A DNA stretch of 64,000 bases from Centroberyx gerrardi (lineage: Eukaryota > Chordata > Actinopteri > Beryciformes > Berycidae). The notes under the pieces were generated by a model. It was not told the origin of the DNA, did not search any database, and saw nothing but the letters and a program-made list of their open reading frames with translations. The position numbers were made by a program, and so were the translations under genes. This document shows, piece after piece, positions 12,089-26,079 of the stretch; positions within the stretch are counted from its first letter, which is position 1, and every line of letters begins with the position of its first letter. The stretch is taken from NCBI RefSeq assembly GCF_048128805.1, contig NC_135997.1, positions 9,055,116 through 9,119,115 on the forward strand, given 5' to 3'.

Positions 12089-12605
12089 TAACCATTGATA
12101 TTATCTACGTCAGAGCTTGTGGTTGTGAAAAACATCTGGCTGAACCGCAGCCATTCGGGTTTGGCTGTGGTCGAAAGTGGAAAAGACACTGACTTTGAGC
12201 CAGACAGGCTAGTGGAGGCAAGGCAAAATGGAATTGTTTTTTAGCTTTAAACTTGTTAAAAATATGTTGACATTATTACGTCAGTATGGCGTAATGTCAG
12301 TTTGTGTGATCGCTTTTAGTGTTTGCTTCAAGATGGCTTCTGTTCTAGGGTGTGACTAAATTGGTGGTAGGTTTTTTTTTTTTTTTTGCAATGCACTGAA
12401 GCCAACTATACCTCTGTAGTAAAGAAGTGGGCTTCAGTATGTTTTTATCATGATATTTTTTAATGCTTAATACTATTCATTTTGTTGATCAGAAGAGGAA
12501 CGCTGCATGGGCTGCATGTTCACTGGAGGTGCTCTTTGGAAATATGTGGAGTCCATATGTAGAGGAAAAAAAAGAAAAAATCCAAGGCTCTCTCATCTGT
12601 GTAAA

Positions 12606-12790
12606 GTTAAAACGCCTTTATTGTTCTTGGCTATTTCCTATTTTCAAGAAGAATGAATGTTTCATTCAGTGCTGCACCCTGAAGACTCATTGTTTTCTGC
12701 TGCACCCTAAAGGCCTGGTGGGACCCCATTGGTGCGTTTTCTAACATTTTAACATGAAATAACCAAGAATAATACAGGCTTTTTAACAGT
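12606..12790. repeat. Foldback element
   Basis: Left arm GTTAAAACGCCTTTATTGTTC, trimmed to its core CCTTTATTGTTCTTGG, recurs inverted as CCAAGAATAATACAGG near 12,761-12,778. The arms are about 35 bases and imperfect. A direct repeat GCTGCACCCTRAAG occurs twice in the loop (about 12,672 and 12,700). Probably a MITE. Confidence 0.6.
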
Positions 12791-14074
12791 GGAGTGCTTC
12801 TCATTTTTGCTGTACTTTTCATTTTGTGTTGTATAAATTGCATGTATTCCTATGTGGAAGAGGACACTGGATCAGTTTCAGGTTCAATATTACAGGAATC
12901 AGTTTCATCTTCCTCATCTGAACAACAGGACAGACAAAACATAGTGAAAGCAAATAACATGTCCTTCTTTTGCCAAATCATCTTTGAGCATGTTTTATTT
13001 TCTGAATCACTGATTTCTGTTGGATGTGAAATGCAATGTAATTGGAAAATGTAAATAGGCTATTATTTTAGCATTGGCGATATGTTATTACTTGTGTTTT
13101 TTATTGGGATCAGTTACAATAAAATGGAACAAAACAGCTCTTTTGAAAAGTTTGAACCCTTGTGCATGCACATACACACACACAAAGAAAAAAACTTCAT
13201 TAAATCACGTTTTTAAATTGTTGCAGCTGTCCTGAACACTAGATGGCAATGCTACATCGCAACCAGACTCTCAACCAAACAAACAAGTCAATCTATAAGT
13301 CAAGTGATCAAACCTTAACTAGATTTTCTTGTCTTCCCCTTTGCTAGTGCAATGTAGATAGATTTTAGACATTCAAAATCAGTTTTAGAAGTTATGGTGA
13401 TTTTTTATTAGGATAAACATTCATACTTTTATTTGGGGTGGGGGTACCTTATGTCGCCTGGTCAAGTGCGTTAACAATCTCACTGCAGGTTCTCTGAAAT
13501 GTCTTTTTCACCATTGAAAAGTAGTATAATCATGCTGCAGACATTGCCCTCCTGCTCCCTTCCCTCCATCACCGCCACCATCCATTGTCTCTCGGCAGGA
13601 CCAGAGAGTCTCGGCGCCTCCCATTCCCAGCTGGGTCAAGTCAGACAGACTCGTACAGCACATTCCCGGTAGTCAAGCCATAGCCTGTAGTCTTCAAAAT
13701 AAAAGCGTAAAATCTGTCACAAAAACGTGCTCCACCCTCCGTCCCCGCCTCACATAACTTACCACAGATTCACCCTCTGTTTCTCATGTCAAAATACACT
13801 GTGGAGTCATTTGTATTTTCATTTACAGCACATTCTTAAATCCAGAGAGGCCTACATTCCTCATTTTACCTCGAACGCATGTTCAGCAATACGGCTTTTA
13901 TTTTGAAAGTTGTTACCGGAAGTTATATATTTCATTCTATCTGACTTGACACTGGTTCCACTCCTGAAACGCCGCGGTCCCGTTATCTGCAATAGCTTAT
14001 TCTCTCGGGAAGCGCGGAGCAACGGAGTCCACGGGGATGAGACGAAAGAAGACGATGTAAATCACAGAACTTTC
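12791..14074. other. gpa33-ildr2 intergenic gap and ildr2 5' flank
   Basis: No gene is seen between gpa33 and ildr2. The last 500 bases are GC-richer, with CGCCGCGG-like words near 13,970 and an AT-rich segment at 13,910, and they probably hold the ildr2 promoter and 5' UTR. Human has MAEL between GPA33 and ILDR2; nothing like it is visible here. Confidence 0.45.
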
Positions 14075-14101
14075 ATGAAATTCACCGTTAGGATTTGGAA
14101 A

Positions 14102-17100
14102 ATGTTTTTGATGCTGAGGTGGTGGATTATTATTCTTTGCCTGGCAGGTAAGTGATGTTGAAGAGAAAAACAAAACATAATAGTCCACTCTGACTGTGTG
14201 TGCGTAACAGGTTGTTAAATCCGAAGGTTTGAGTTTGGAGTCTTACTTTAGGTAGTTTAGACACAAATGGTCGTTTATGATAAAGCTTGCTAGGATGAAT
14301 TATGCATTTAGAAGCGATAAAAAAAATATATAGTGATATTTTTTCAGGGATATTAACAATTTATTGGTAACAGAGGGCCCGTGAGCCTTCCTGTAGATCA
14401 AGGTCCTTTCTACACTGCCAAATCGAGAGATCATCTGCAACCTTTTATGTAGAAAATTAAGCCAAAAAGTATGAAAGTATGCAAGAATGTCAATTTTCTC
14501 GGGGTGTATGGCTCTATTGTACGGCCCGGTTATTAGCTGGGCTGTAGCCGACTGTTACATTGTATTCAGTCATGTGTGAGTGATCCGAGGAGAAGCACTG
14601 GGGGTTGTGGATTAGGAGGTCTAACTTCAATCGGAGCAGCTCTAACCAGGTCACTCAGTGAAATTAACAGTTTACCACATCATTCAGTTTATAGAGGTGT
14701 TTACAAAAGCCCACCAACACCCTCACCAAATGAGAGTAGATTAACATCAACAAATAGGGAGATTTGGATCCTGAACCAATTATGGGCTCATGTTGTGAAG
14801 TTTCATCTAATCAGTTATGAGTTGCTTTCAGTAAAATCATTTTTGCCTCCTCAACTAAATTGAACCAAATGTTTACTTGGAGGCACACAAAAATGTCTAC
14901 TCACAAAACAGCCCCGCCAGAGGAGGGCAATAATCAAGCAGCAATAAATCAATGAATAGTCAACATTTTAAAAATGTTCTGACTCTATTGTCCAGACATG
15001 AAAGCAGCCATCTGTACTACATCCAAATATGAATTTCTCCAGAAGTGTATTGAATTTTACTAATAACAACCTCCCCGCAGCCCCAGCAAGCCTTCTCTAT
15101 GTCCAGTATTACATGTATTCCAGTAACTATCCTTCCCCTCCTCCTGCTTTTGTTTTCTCCTCTGGAGGTGGCTTCCTAGGAAAACTAATAAAGCCTGGAT
15201 TTCCCTGCAGCCTCTGATCCCGGGAACACCAACTTTATGGGTTTTTTTTTGTTCCAATTCCTAGAATTCAGAATAATGTCGCTTAGGAAATTCATGTTTT
15301 AGTCCGCTGGATTCCTCTCTGTCTGCCTGTCTGTCTGTATGACTTTATTCCTCAGGTGCAATGTCTTGTATTGCAAAGGCTCAATCACCGTCTCTCCACA
15401 GCACTTTACACGAGCAAGTGGTTTTGTTTTAAAGAACCAAGAAGAAATCCTCTTGCCTTCTCTGAGAACATACCATTGTTTTTGGTTTGGTGTTTGATGT
15501 TTTTGATGAAATCTATCAGTTCTATGACAGCAGTCTAGTGTGTTCAATCAGGCACACCCTTAGTAATTGAAAGAAAACAATATTCTTTCAGCAGGCCTGG
15601 ACTGGATTAAGTGAAGCGACCCCCTCACATCGCTCTCTCCATCCCTGTTCACTGGTCCAGTTCAGAACACAGAGTTCAGCCGCACCTCCCACTGCTTGAC
15701 CAGAGACACACACGCATGCACGCACACACACACACACACATTCACAGCAGGACACAGATGTTTCAGGGTGTGTGTGCGGGTGTTTTTTCACATGGTCACC
15801 TCTCCAGTGTCCAGTGTGTGTTGCGATTGAAGTGCTGAGCTCCAGCTCCTGGTCGTCATGTGACCCAGAGTCCTGCGGCTTCAGAAGCTCCAAAACAACC
15901 TCAAGTCAACTCAGCTCACAGTCAGCTTTACCGAGCAGATCTGACTCAAAAAACAAATTCAGTACAGCCTCCTTTCTGCACACTGGTTTTGCCAACTGCA
16001 CAATGCTTTATTTCAATACAGCAAAAAGGGAAAAAAAAACGGTATTTCTTGGAAGTTTTTATCTTGAAGTATTTTCATCTTTACTCAGCCAGCTAGGTGG
16101 AAAGTGGGCATGATTTCATCCAAATTCATAGCTTAACCACTGCCATTCTCTGATGTTAGGCATGTGGGATGAAGGGAGTATTCGATTTGTCAGATATATT
16201 TACAGTAAGCAAACAGCAACAGGTGTCACTCCCTCTCTCCTCAGACCTTGACTCAGCATCCAAATCTTTGTAACTGTATGTGTTGCTGTCTGCTGTAGTA
16301 GTCAGCAAATCCCCCTAATTACACATTCCTAGTTATTACCGGCACATGCTGTGGCTAGCGGGTCTATCTATGTCCCAACAAAAACAGCTTACAAACTAGA
16401 ATCCATATCTACACATAGTCTATTGTCTGTTCATCTTACTTAATTTCCATGAATTAACAGAGTATCTTTCATGGTGGCCTCATGCTGCACTAGTAGGCGT
16501 AAATATACATTTCTAGCCAATAAAACCATCAGATTTTTTAACACTCCCACCCCTCCACACCCCTCTCATCAAACAAAATTGCCTGTCTCTCCCTGACTCA
16601 TATTCCATTGGTTTAGACTTTTGAATGATCCCTCACTGCATTTTGTCCCACCTTAAACTTTCCTGTTTCAGTGCGAAATGCATCAAATACAGGGAGTAAA
16701 GATGCCATTTCTTGGGGTCTTTAAAGAGGCAAAGTGATAGGTGGCAGGAATGGACCAGGAAGGACCAGAAAAATTGTTAAATGTTGAAATTTATTGAAAA
16801 TGTTTGATTATGTCTGTACATAGACCCCCCTGCCCCACCAGTATGTAATTAGTGCAGTATGTAATCAGTGTTTCACTAAATGTATCATTAATATACAATC
16901 AATAGGTCATTGGTTGGGGCAGCTGTATCAATAGAAATCGTGTTTAGGGCCACCAATGTCAATAGAGGCTTGGGTCCCATAATCATTCTAAATTGTGGCC
17001 TACAGCTAGGGGCTTCAGGCAGGGCAGTGTGTGTCAGAGTCCGGCCTGGGTGCACATTTCAATTGAAATGTATTGAACACGCGGGACTCAGAATGTTTTG

Positions 17101-20100
17101 GGCCCCTGATGGTCTAGGGGCCCCGAGGCATGTGCCCTGCATGGTCACTATATCTCTCTACCTCTCGGTCTCTTCCCCAGGTGTCCTCCCTCCCTGTTGC
17201 TCGGCGGTTCAGGTGTTTGTGAGAGACGAGAAGAGGTATGCTGTTCTGTTCCAGTCGGTGGTGCTGCCGTGCCACTACACCAGCGTGTCCACCCAGACCC
17301 CCGTGGTGCAGTGGGTCTACAAGTCGTACTGCCGCGACCGCACGCGAGACGCGTTCAGCTTCCCCGACAGCCTGAGTGGGAGCGGAGGCCCGGGCGGCGG
17401 GCTGGCGGGAGGAACAGGAGGAGCCGGAGGAGGCTACGACACGGGAATGACGGCGTCCTACCTGGACTGCGCCGACAGCAGCCGGACGGTCCGCACTGTG
17501 GCCTCCATCTCCGGTTCCTCGATCACGCTGTCAGAGTACTACAAGAACCGAGACATCTCCATCATCAACAGTAAGAGCACTGCATGGTTGTCTGGCTTTC
17601 ACTGATGTCTGTGCTGGAGATTCATCTTTTTTTCAAAAGGCAAGCCAGGTCAACACTTCACTGTCCAGTTATAAGCAGGGTTGGGATTTCAATTCACCTG
17701 CTTGCCATTGGCAAGTTGAACTGGAGAATCACTGTAGGCCAACAGGGAAGTGATAGCCTGGTGGTTGATCAATTAGTGAGATCTTGTCTAGCTCACAAGG
17801 CTGGGTGAGTTCATAGCAGTAAAGCTGCTCAGTTTCATCACACTAACAACATACTGATCCTAACTAGGGATGGGACGATATATATCTCACGATACGATTC
17901 AGTACGCGATAAGGGCTTCACGATTCGATACAACCACAACAGGATGTAATAAATAAAAATTCAATGACAACAAAGTATTACTGTGCAGAATTTATCATGT
18001 GTATTTCTGAGCCACAAATCTTTCTAGCAATGGCACTGGCTTAATAGAATGTAAACAACAATTTTAAAATGTCATTACAAAGTGCAAATACTACAATTTC
18101 GATGGAGAGCTTGTGAAATTGTGATGGGCAAGCCGCCTCATTTGTGATTACTACAGCAGAATAATAATAATAATATCGCAATTCATGTTTCTGCCCCGCG
18201 ATACATTTTTATAAATTTTTTAATTGCGATATATTGAATTTCAGTATACCGTCCCATCCCTACTACTAACTAATGTGCTTTCTCCTACTGCCAAAGTTGC
18301 CTGGCAAGTGTTGGGAAAGAAAGTAGGCATAAATCAATGCATTGTCCACACCTCTCACGCAGATTCCCTCTCCAGCTTCCCCGTCTGTTTTGTCTTAAGT
18401 GAAGAAGAGAGATTCTAGTTGAGAGATTAGAGAGATTAGTTGTTTATTAGTTGTTTGCAAACTGTCACAAACTGTACAGCTGGGTGCAGTCTCTGTAATA
18501 GCAATCCTGTGAATATCAAGCATTATCTGTTAGCTATAGGAAAATCCTTGCAGCCAATAGGATAGAGAATGTGCTAATGCATTTTTTGTATTATAATAAT
18601 GAATGTTACAAGTCAGACAAAGCAACAACAGGCATCCTTATAATGGCATCTAATGACATGTAATGATATCCTTATAATGGCTTACTGTGGGTCAAAGCCT
18701 ACATGAAAATAACCTTGTCTGTAAAAAGGAATATCTATTGTAGTATTATTATGTATTGATATTGTTTATTCCTTTACAAATTGATCATTTGTAACTTTTA
18801 ACCTGGAAATCAAAGGGATAGCCAGTATATGGATAGACAAATAAACAACATTATGGGCTGTAAGCCAATAAAAAATGGGCTACTGTCAGTTTATGTTGAT
18901 ATGTAGATGACTGAGATCTGTCCTGCTCATAAAACACAGTGTTATTACAAAATATTGCACCAGTATATAGTGAACAACCATGGGAATTCATGCTTATGCA
19001 ATCCTGTTGTCCCCGCTCCTGCTCTACCACTTGCCTACCATCACATCGATGTCATCCAAGGGACATTAGTGTGTGTGAATGCATGCGTGCGTGCGTGTGT
19101 GTTTGTGTGTATGTGGGTGCATGAGTGTGTGTGTGTGTGCATGTAGGAGACAGAAAGGTAGCCTTGTTAGCGGGCCTCAGATTTATGAAGCCCTAACTCT
19201 GGGTAAAGAATCAGCCTTGTCTTCACTCGCCAGGCACACGGACAAAAGAGACGGTTTTAATGTTGTCCTCTCCTTCATCCTGACCTCTCACTCCTTCCCT
19301 CTGATGTGCTTCAATGTCGTCCTTTTACTTTTGCAATCCAGATCCGTCCACATTCCACCACACACTGCCCCTCTCTGATGTTATTTGATTTAATGTTTTC
19401 CCCTTTCACTTTTCCATTTTTTTTCTTTCTCTCTTCCCCTCTCTCCCTCTCCACCTCCTGTCTTATGTGGTGTTCTTGAAACAGGTTTGTGTTCATAGCG
19501 AAGTCCAGTTCCTCAGCTGTCACGCTCTAGATTTGTATTCTCTGCTGGGTTGCCTGTTTAGTAACCTACCTGTACTAACCAGACTTATCAGTGCAGCAGT
19601 ATTGTAGGTGGCCAAAAAAATGAGATGGGATATTGAAAGTTTAGACTATGTAGCATTTAGAGACATTTAGAGACTTATTCCTATTCAGGGTCATGGGGGG
19701 GAGGGGGATGGAGCCTATCCCAGCATGCATTGGGCGGAAAACGGACTGTCCAGCTAACACACAGATAGACAAACACACTCATGCAAACATTCACACCTAT
19801 GGGAAATTTAGAGTCTCCAATCTACCTAACTTGTATGTCTTTGGACGGTGGGAGGAAACCAAAGCAAACCTACATGAACACGCAAACTCCACACAGAGGA
19901 GAGAAAGTAGTATTGTATGTTTCAGTGTCCTACATGTACACTAAAGCAGTAGAGGTGTTACTATGTTTGTTGTTACTTTGTCAACATAGTAAAAGAGGAC
20001 TGATCACTGGTCATTTATTACAGCGCTGCAGTCTGGTCAGCCTGTCTCTCCTCCCCCATTCTTGGCTAACAGGAAAAGGAAGTGAATTATACAACCCATA

Positions 20101-20570
20101 TCCTGTTGGCTGTATTTACATGTCTGACCCCCTTACAATGGAGTCAGAGGCCTAGCATCGTCTACTCTAGTCCATTCCCAGGTGAAGCTATATTTAAGCT
20201 TCAACGTCACAAGGAAATGGCATTTTGATGGTGTTGCTTCAGTAATTATTTATATTTCCGCTTGAAGATCTGTGATCTTATTATTGGTTGAAATGTTTAT
20301 GTACATAAGCTGGTACGCCATGAAGTAGCCACTAAAAATATATTGTTTTCTAGGAAGCAAAATGTAAAAATATGAGAAAATAACTTTTTTTCTTAACTTT
20401 TTCGCATTTATTGATGAATGTGTATACATTATATGGAGAATTTGCTAACAAGGTGCAAAAGTCATTTTTCATTTCATTGTGACTTGAAGATGAATGAATA
20501 CTAAATGATACTAAATCATTCACCTGCACTTGTTTCTTTCTTTATTTCTTTCTTTCTTTCTTTCCTTATT

Positions 20571-20614
<44 letters not shown>

Positions 20615-20943
20615 TCCTTCTTTCTTTCTTTATTTCCCCATCTGTTCCTCCCCTACTGATAAGCTCCCATATGGGAATAGTGAGGTGTAAAAGGAAACTG
20701 CCTTTCATCTCTGCCCTCTTATCATTTCCCATGCAGAAGCAGATCTGCGCTTAGGGGAGGTCCAGTGGGGAGACAGCGGAGTTTACATCTGCAAAGTGGT
20801 GATATCTGATGATCTAGAGGGAAAGAATGAAGCCCCAGTGGAGCTGCTGGTGCTTGGTAAGCCGCCGTTCCTTTCCCAACACAACATGAACTGTAAAGGA
20901 TTTTAGTTGTGAAATTTGAAAATATAATATATAATTCACTGTA

Positions 20944-20987
<44 letters not shown>

Positions 20988-21533
20988 GATAAACCATTTA
21001 AATTTGATTGTTTTAGAGGTTCTTGTTATGTAACATGCCTTTCTTAAGCTGACCTATTCATCACTGACAGTACAATACAGGCTCATTAATGAGCTGATTT
21101 ATAAGAGTCAGTGGCACTGCTTGGGCATTCTTTTCCTTGCCTAAAGCGTTGCCATAGCAACTGCACTCACTCATATGTGATTGCATACCTCAAAGAATGT
21201 AACAGTAGTACAAGTGCTACTGTAGAATAATAACCACTTGTGCGAATGTGGGCCAATCACACTTAAATGCCACTTAAGGCTGCGGTGCTGTGGACATGAG
21301 GTAATTTTTTTGTGCGTATATGTGTGTATATGTACAGTATGTGTGTGTATATGTGTGTGTGTGTGCGTGCGTGTACGAATGCTGCGTGTCCCATGTTGTA
21401 ATAGCATTTGTAACGTGTTGTGTCTTGTGCAGTTACAAGCATTACCATAGCAATGGCTGAGAGGCTGTGCGGCTCTTGGCGCTCTAATTCACTCTGAGGC
21501 TGACCTTTGTTTGGCTGGCACTCGGAGACTTAT

Positions 21534-21569
<36 letters not shown>

Positions 21570-22476
21570 TACTGGACAAAAAGTTTTTATAATTTGCAGG
21601 GAGCAGAGAATTGAGTGTATCCCCTTTACAGTATGTCTCATCTTGGTCTAAGGCTAATTAAAGCCTTCATACACTGGTAATAATGGTAATAATAATAATA
21701 ATAATAATAATAGAGGCCAGTATATGGATAATATCGCTGGCAAATAAAGGTGAAATGATTTTCCTGTATGATTTGACCTTTAAGGCCTTTTCTTTTGAAT
21801 GAGAGACCCTAAATCCAGCATGGGACAAATATGCTTAGGGAACACAGGCTGAATTTCCTGGTATGGGCGTAGCTAACGTGGCATGTGAGCCACTTGTTGT
21901 GTTTCCATAACGACAGTTGGGGCCACGGGAATGGCTCAGGGGCCTTTTGTGTCGAGCGAACGGCTTCACAGAAAGGAAGACGGGGAAGATTTAATGGCGC
22001 GGAGGAGGGACAGGAGAGCCCAGTATTACAAGTACAACAGATGGATGGGGCGACGCCGTTTGTTAGACTTGAGTGGTGAGAAAATGAAGGTGCAGTGAGA
22101 GACAGTGTGGTGTGGAGAAGGTTCAGAGAGCGTTTTCTCAGGAGAAGCAGTGTATCCTCAGGGTTGGATAGGCTCTGTGTGTGTGTATGTGTGTGTCTGC
22201 GAGTGTGTGTGTGTGTGTGTGTGTGTGTTTTATAGAGCTCCATGAGCATATATTTAATAACAACAGGAGTGCCTTCCCTTCACTAGTCATCACTGTGGCG
22301 GCAGTGAACACCGCCCCTCCAGATCACTAGAGAGGGTAAAACAAGCAAACCTAAGATATTTGAAAGTAAACCTGGGTGAATCACCAGCCTGCAGGCAAAT
22401 TCAGTAGTGAGTGGGAATTCCACAAGTGAGCTGCCTTCAACTGCCTGAGTAGGAGGGAGAGAGAAAGACCGACAAC

Positions 22477-22522
<46 letters not shown>

Positions 22523-23382
22523 CTACTCATATACGATACAGTGAAAGAGTAGTATTCTCCCAACAATTGACTCAAGTAAATTGGGAATACTACTACTTTC
22601 AATATAAATATAAAAATGGTAATTCCTTGACAAGGTCAGAAGTCTCTTTAATGCAAATGTGCAAACGCAAATAATGCAAATACACCGCTCCACACAGTTT
22701 CAGTATCTAGTCGTTTGCATTGATGTGATAATTCAGCTGCTTCTCGATATACTTACTAGGTTTCTTTCTGTTTTTAAAGCCAGCAAAGAACACAGTTAGC
22801 CTTCCAGAGAGATACAGAGTGAGGTATGTGCACTGTCAGCCTGTGCCAGGCCAAGATAGTCAGGCCTGCTCTCTCTGTTTCTCCAGTACTCCCCACTTTC
22901 TCATGTCCCTCAGCACAATCACACTATATAAAACAGCGTCACCTTTTCACCTCTCTCACACCTCCTTCCTTTTTCACTTTTCACAATCGAATGCTTAAAC
23001 TCACATGCACACATGGACATATGCACCCCAAGACACGCGCTCACATGCACATTCTCGTACCAGCTACGATACACTGCCTATATAGCAGGCTTTACTGAAG
23101 TCAATAAAATAGCAGGGGGGTCATCTCATTCAAACATTCAAACATCCGCTGACGTTGCACAGGGCAGTCTCGCCTAAATCAGTGTTTTTAAGATAAAACA
23201 TGATAGAATTTGAGAGAAGAATGAAAGGCGAAAGACATAGCACAAGCAAGGTGCACGGAAGAAGGGTAGAAAGGACAGGATCATTTTGTAAGGATGTAGG
23301 GCATTTCGCTAACGTCACTGGCTCTCGCTTGGATTTATGACGCTCCAATTCTGGATAGTCACCGCTGTCATCATAGCCAGAT

Positions 23383-23420
<38 letters not shown>

Positions 23421-23758
23421 GAGTTTCAGGAACCAAATGTTTCACTGCAGCTCTTTCGCTGACTCCGGACAAATCTCTGAACTCCAGACTGGAATAAACT
23501 CATCTGTGATTTTGCAGCTCTGCATGTAACATTACTCACAGCTCCTGCCTGTTAGTGGCACTCATGTTATCTACTTGACAATGGTTCCTCATGTTCCAGT
23601 CTGTCTTCTTACCAGCACAAAGTGAACATATCTTCACAATTACTAATGTGAGAGAAGTCATATGATCAATCTGCTGATCGACAAAGCGGCCCTGATATGG
23701 AGACTTTCTGGAACAGGGCCAGAATGCCCTCTGATGCATGCTGCTGTGTTCACCTGCC

Positions 23759-23829
<71 letters not shown>

Positions 23830-24660
23830 TTCTTTCTTCATGCATGCTGCTGCAACAATAACTTTCTTTGAATCAGTCATTCCAATTTATGTCAGCCCCA
23901 TCCCTTCTCCTCTCCTCTCCTCTCCTCTCCTCTCCTCTCCTCTCCTCTCCTCTCCTCTCCTCTCCTCTCCTCCTCTTGTCACCTATGCTCTGTCTCTCTC
24001 CAGGTTTCTCAGGTGTGCCTGAAGATCTCCTGCCAGACTTTGATTTGAAGATTATGCCAGGTAGGGGCATAATGTGTCCTCTCCTCATCTGGCTCCTTCC
24101 ATTCCAACTAACCCCACCTAACTGCTCTAACACTGTCCAATCAGCTCTCACCTAGCTAGTATCAATATTCACCAATGCAACAGGTGTTTGTGATTCAGCT
24201 CGTGTGATGCTCCGACAGAGTGGAGTCTGGAGCCGTTTTAGCCCAATGGAATGATCCACACCCGCCAAATAATGTGCTGGCCAGTACTTCCCGGCTTCCT
24301 CTAAGATGAGCCGCGTTGGAAAAACAGCTATTATGGTTATCACAGCTATTTATGGTTGTGGTTAACTTGTCATCACACATCATTTGGACACTACCCCAGA
24401 AAACGTAATGATCAAGAGGAAGGGCGTTTTGTTTATGTCATGTCAAATTCCTGTCATCGTGGAGTTTGTGGGAGGAATAAATGAATGGATGAATTGTATG
24501 GAAATAGCCCCCTGAGTGACTTGGTATGATTCATTCAGCCAGAATGGTTACTGCATTATCTCTAGCTTATCTCTAGTCTTAGTGTTGCATTAGTACATGT
24601 TCTCGTCAACATCTACTCCCACGCTGCTCTGAACTGTGCTGTGTCTACCACAATACTGAT

Positions 24661-24708
<48 letters not shown>

Positions 24709-24845
24709 AGTTCTTGTTTGTGTAGGGGTCATCATGGTTGTGAGTGAGATCACATTACAACCTCATTTGTTGTAACAGCCAAATCTTCGGTCTCTTACAT
24801 AGCAGCATAAACTGTCCCTTTCCTTCCTGTAGAATAGTCAGGTTT

Positions 24846-24884
<39 letters not shown>

Positions 24885-25819
24885 GTGCACGGGTGCGTGC
24901 ATGTTGTCCTTGGTTTTACATTGTTGAAGATTTACTTATCTGCCTTCTCTTTCCCTTTCCTCCCCTTTGTCCCCATAGACATATAGTTTATCTACTCTAC
25001 TGGTTGTCTCACTCCTCACTCTAATACTTAATAACTGCATTTACATGTTTGCAATAATCTTAGTCTTATTATTGCCCTTAATCTGATTCTGAGAATATTT
25101 TGTTTAAGCAGTTTACATGCACAGTGGAAAAAGAATGTCTAAAGACTATTTTATTTTGATGCAATCAAAAAGTTATTCAATCACCCTGTCATCTAAATGT
25201 AATATCAATAATTTCCCTCCTGTCATAATGCTAGATAGTATTTCTGTTGCTCCCATGTGATATTCCCACAAACTATTAAATGCTGAAACTTGAGAGGTAT
25301 AAAGGCTGAATATAAGCAAAAGAATGTTGTTGTTCACATGAAACACATTAAAGGTTTTGTAACTCACTGAAAGTCAGAAGGGCAGGATTACTAATTAATT
25401 ACTGATTACATTCTATTCTAAGTAAACAGCCCTCCAATAATGACACTAATAATGCAATACACCACATGTCTTGGATACTCAGATTATGATCCTAATCAAA
25501 GTGAAATAATCAAGTTAAGCTGTTGATCCATGTGTATTTTATTCAGATTGGAGTATTGGCATATGGTTACACATGAGTTTTAATGTAACTTCTATTAGGT
25601 CTGGAGGTGCTAAAGTCATATTTTGCTCTAGTATGGTAATTTGTATTCAAAAGTGGTCAGGCTCGCATTGTGATTTTAATTCTATGTAGTCTGGATGCAA
25701 TACAGACAGCTTTAAATAAATACCACCCCAGGATGTGCATGACAGCCATTTCCAGGCCAAGTGTGAATGTGCAGTGATCTGATCTCATAAAATCGGAACA
25801 ATCTGTTACTATGTTGACC

Positions 25820-25867
<48 letters not shown>

Positions 25868-26027
25868 CAGAGTGGGTGTTTGTGGCGGCCGTGGCCCTGG
25901 GCATTGTGTTGTTCCTGTTGCTGGTGGGAGTGTGTTGGTGCCAGTGCTGCCCTCACTCCTGCTGCTGCTACGTCAGCTGCTGGTGCTGCCCCGACACATG
26001 CTGCTGCCCTAGACACTGTGAGTATGA

Positions 26028-26079
<52 letters not shown>

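Noticed and set aside
13910-14101. Longer N-terminus for ildr2 from upstream in-frame ATGs
   Set aside because: It would place a hydrophilic segment before the signal peptide, unlike any angulin. 14,075 remains a possible alternative start, but 13,910 does not.
16910-17180. Open frame extending upstream of ildr2 exon 2
   Set aside because: The upstream part has no family similarity and a good acceptor (tcttccccag) sits at 17,180; the rest is intron.
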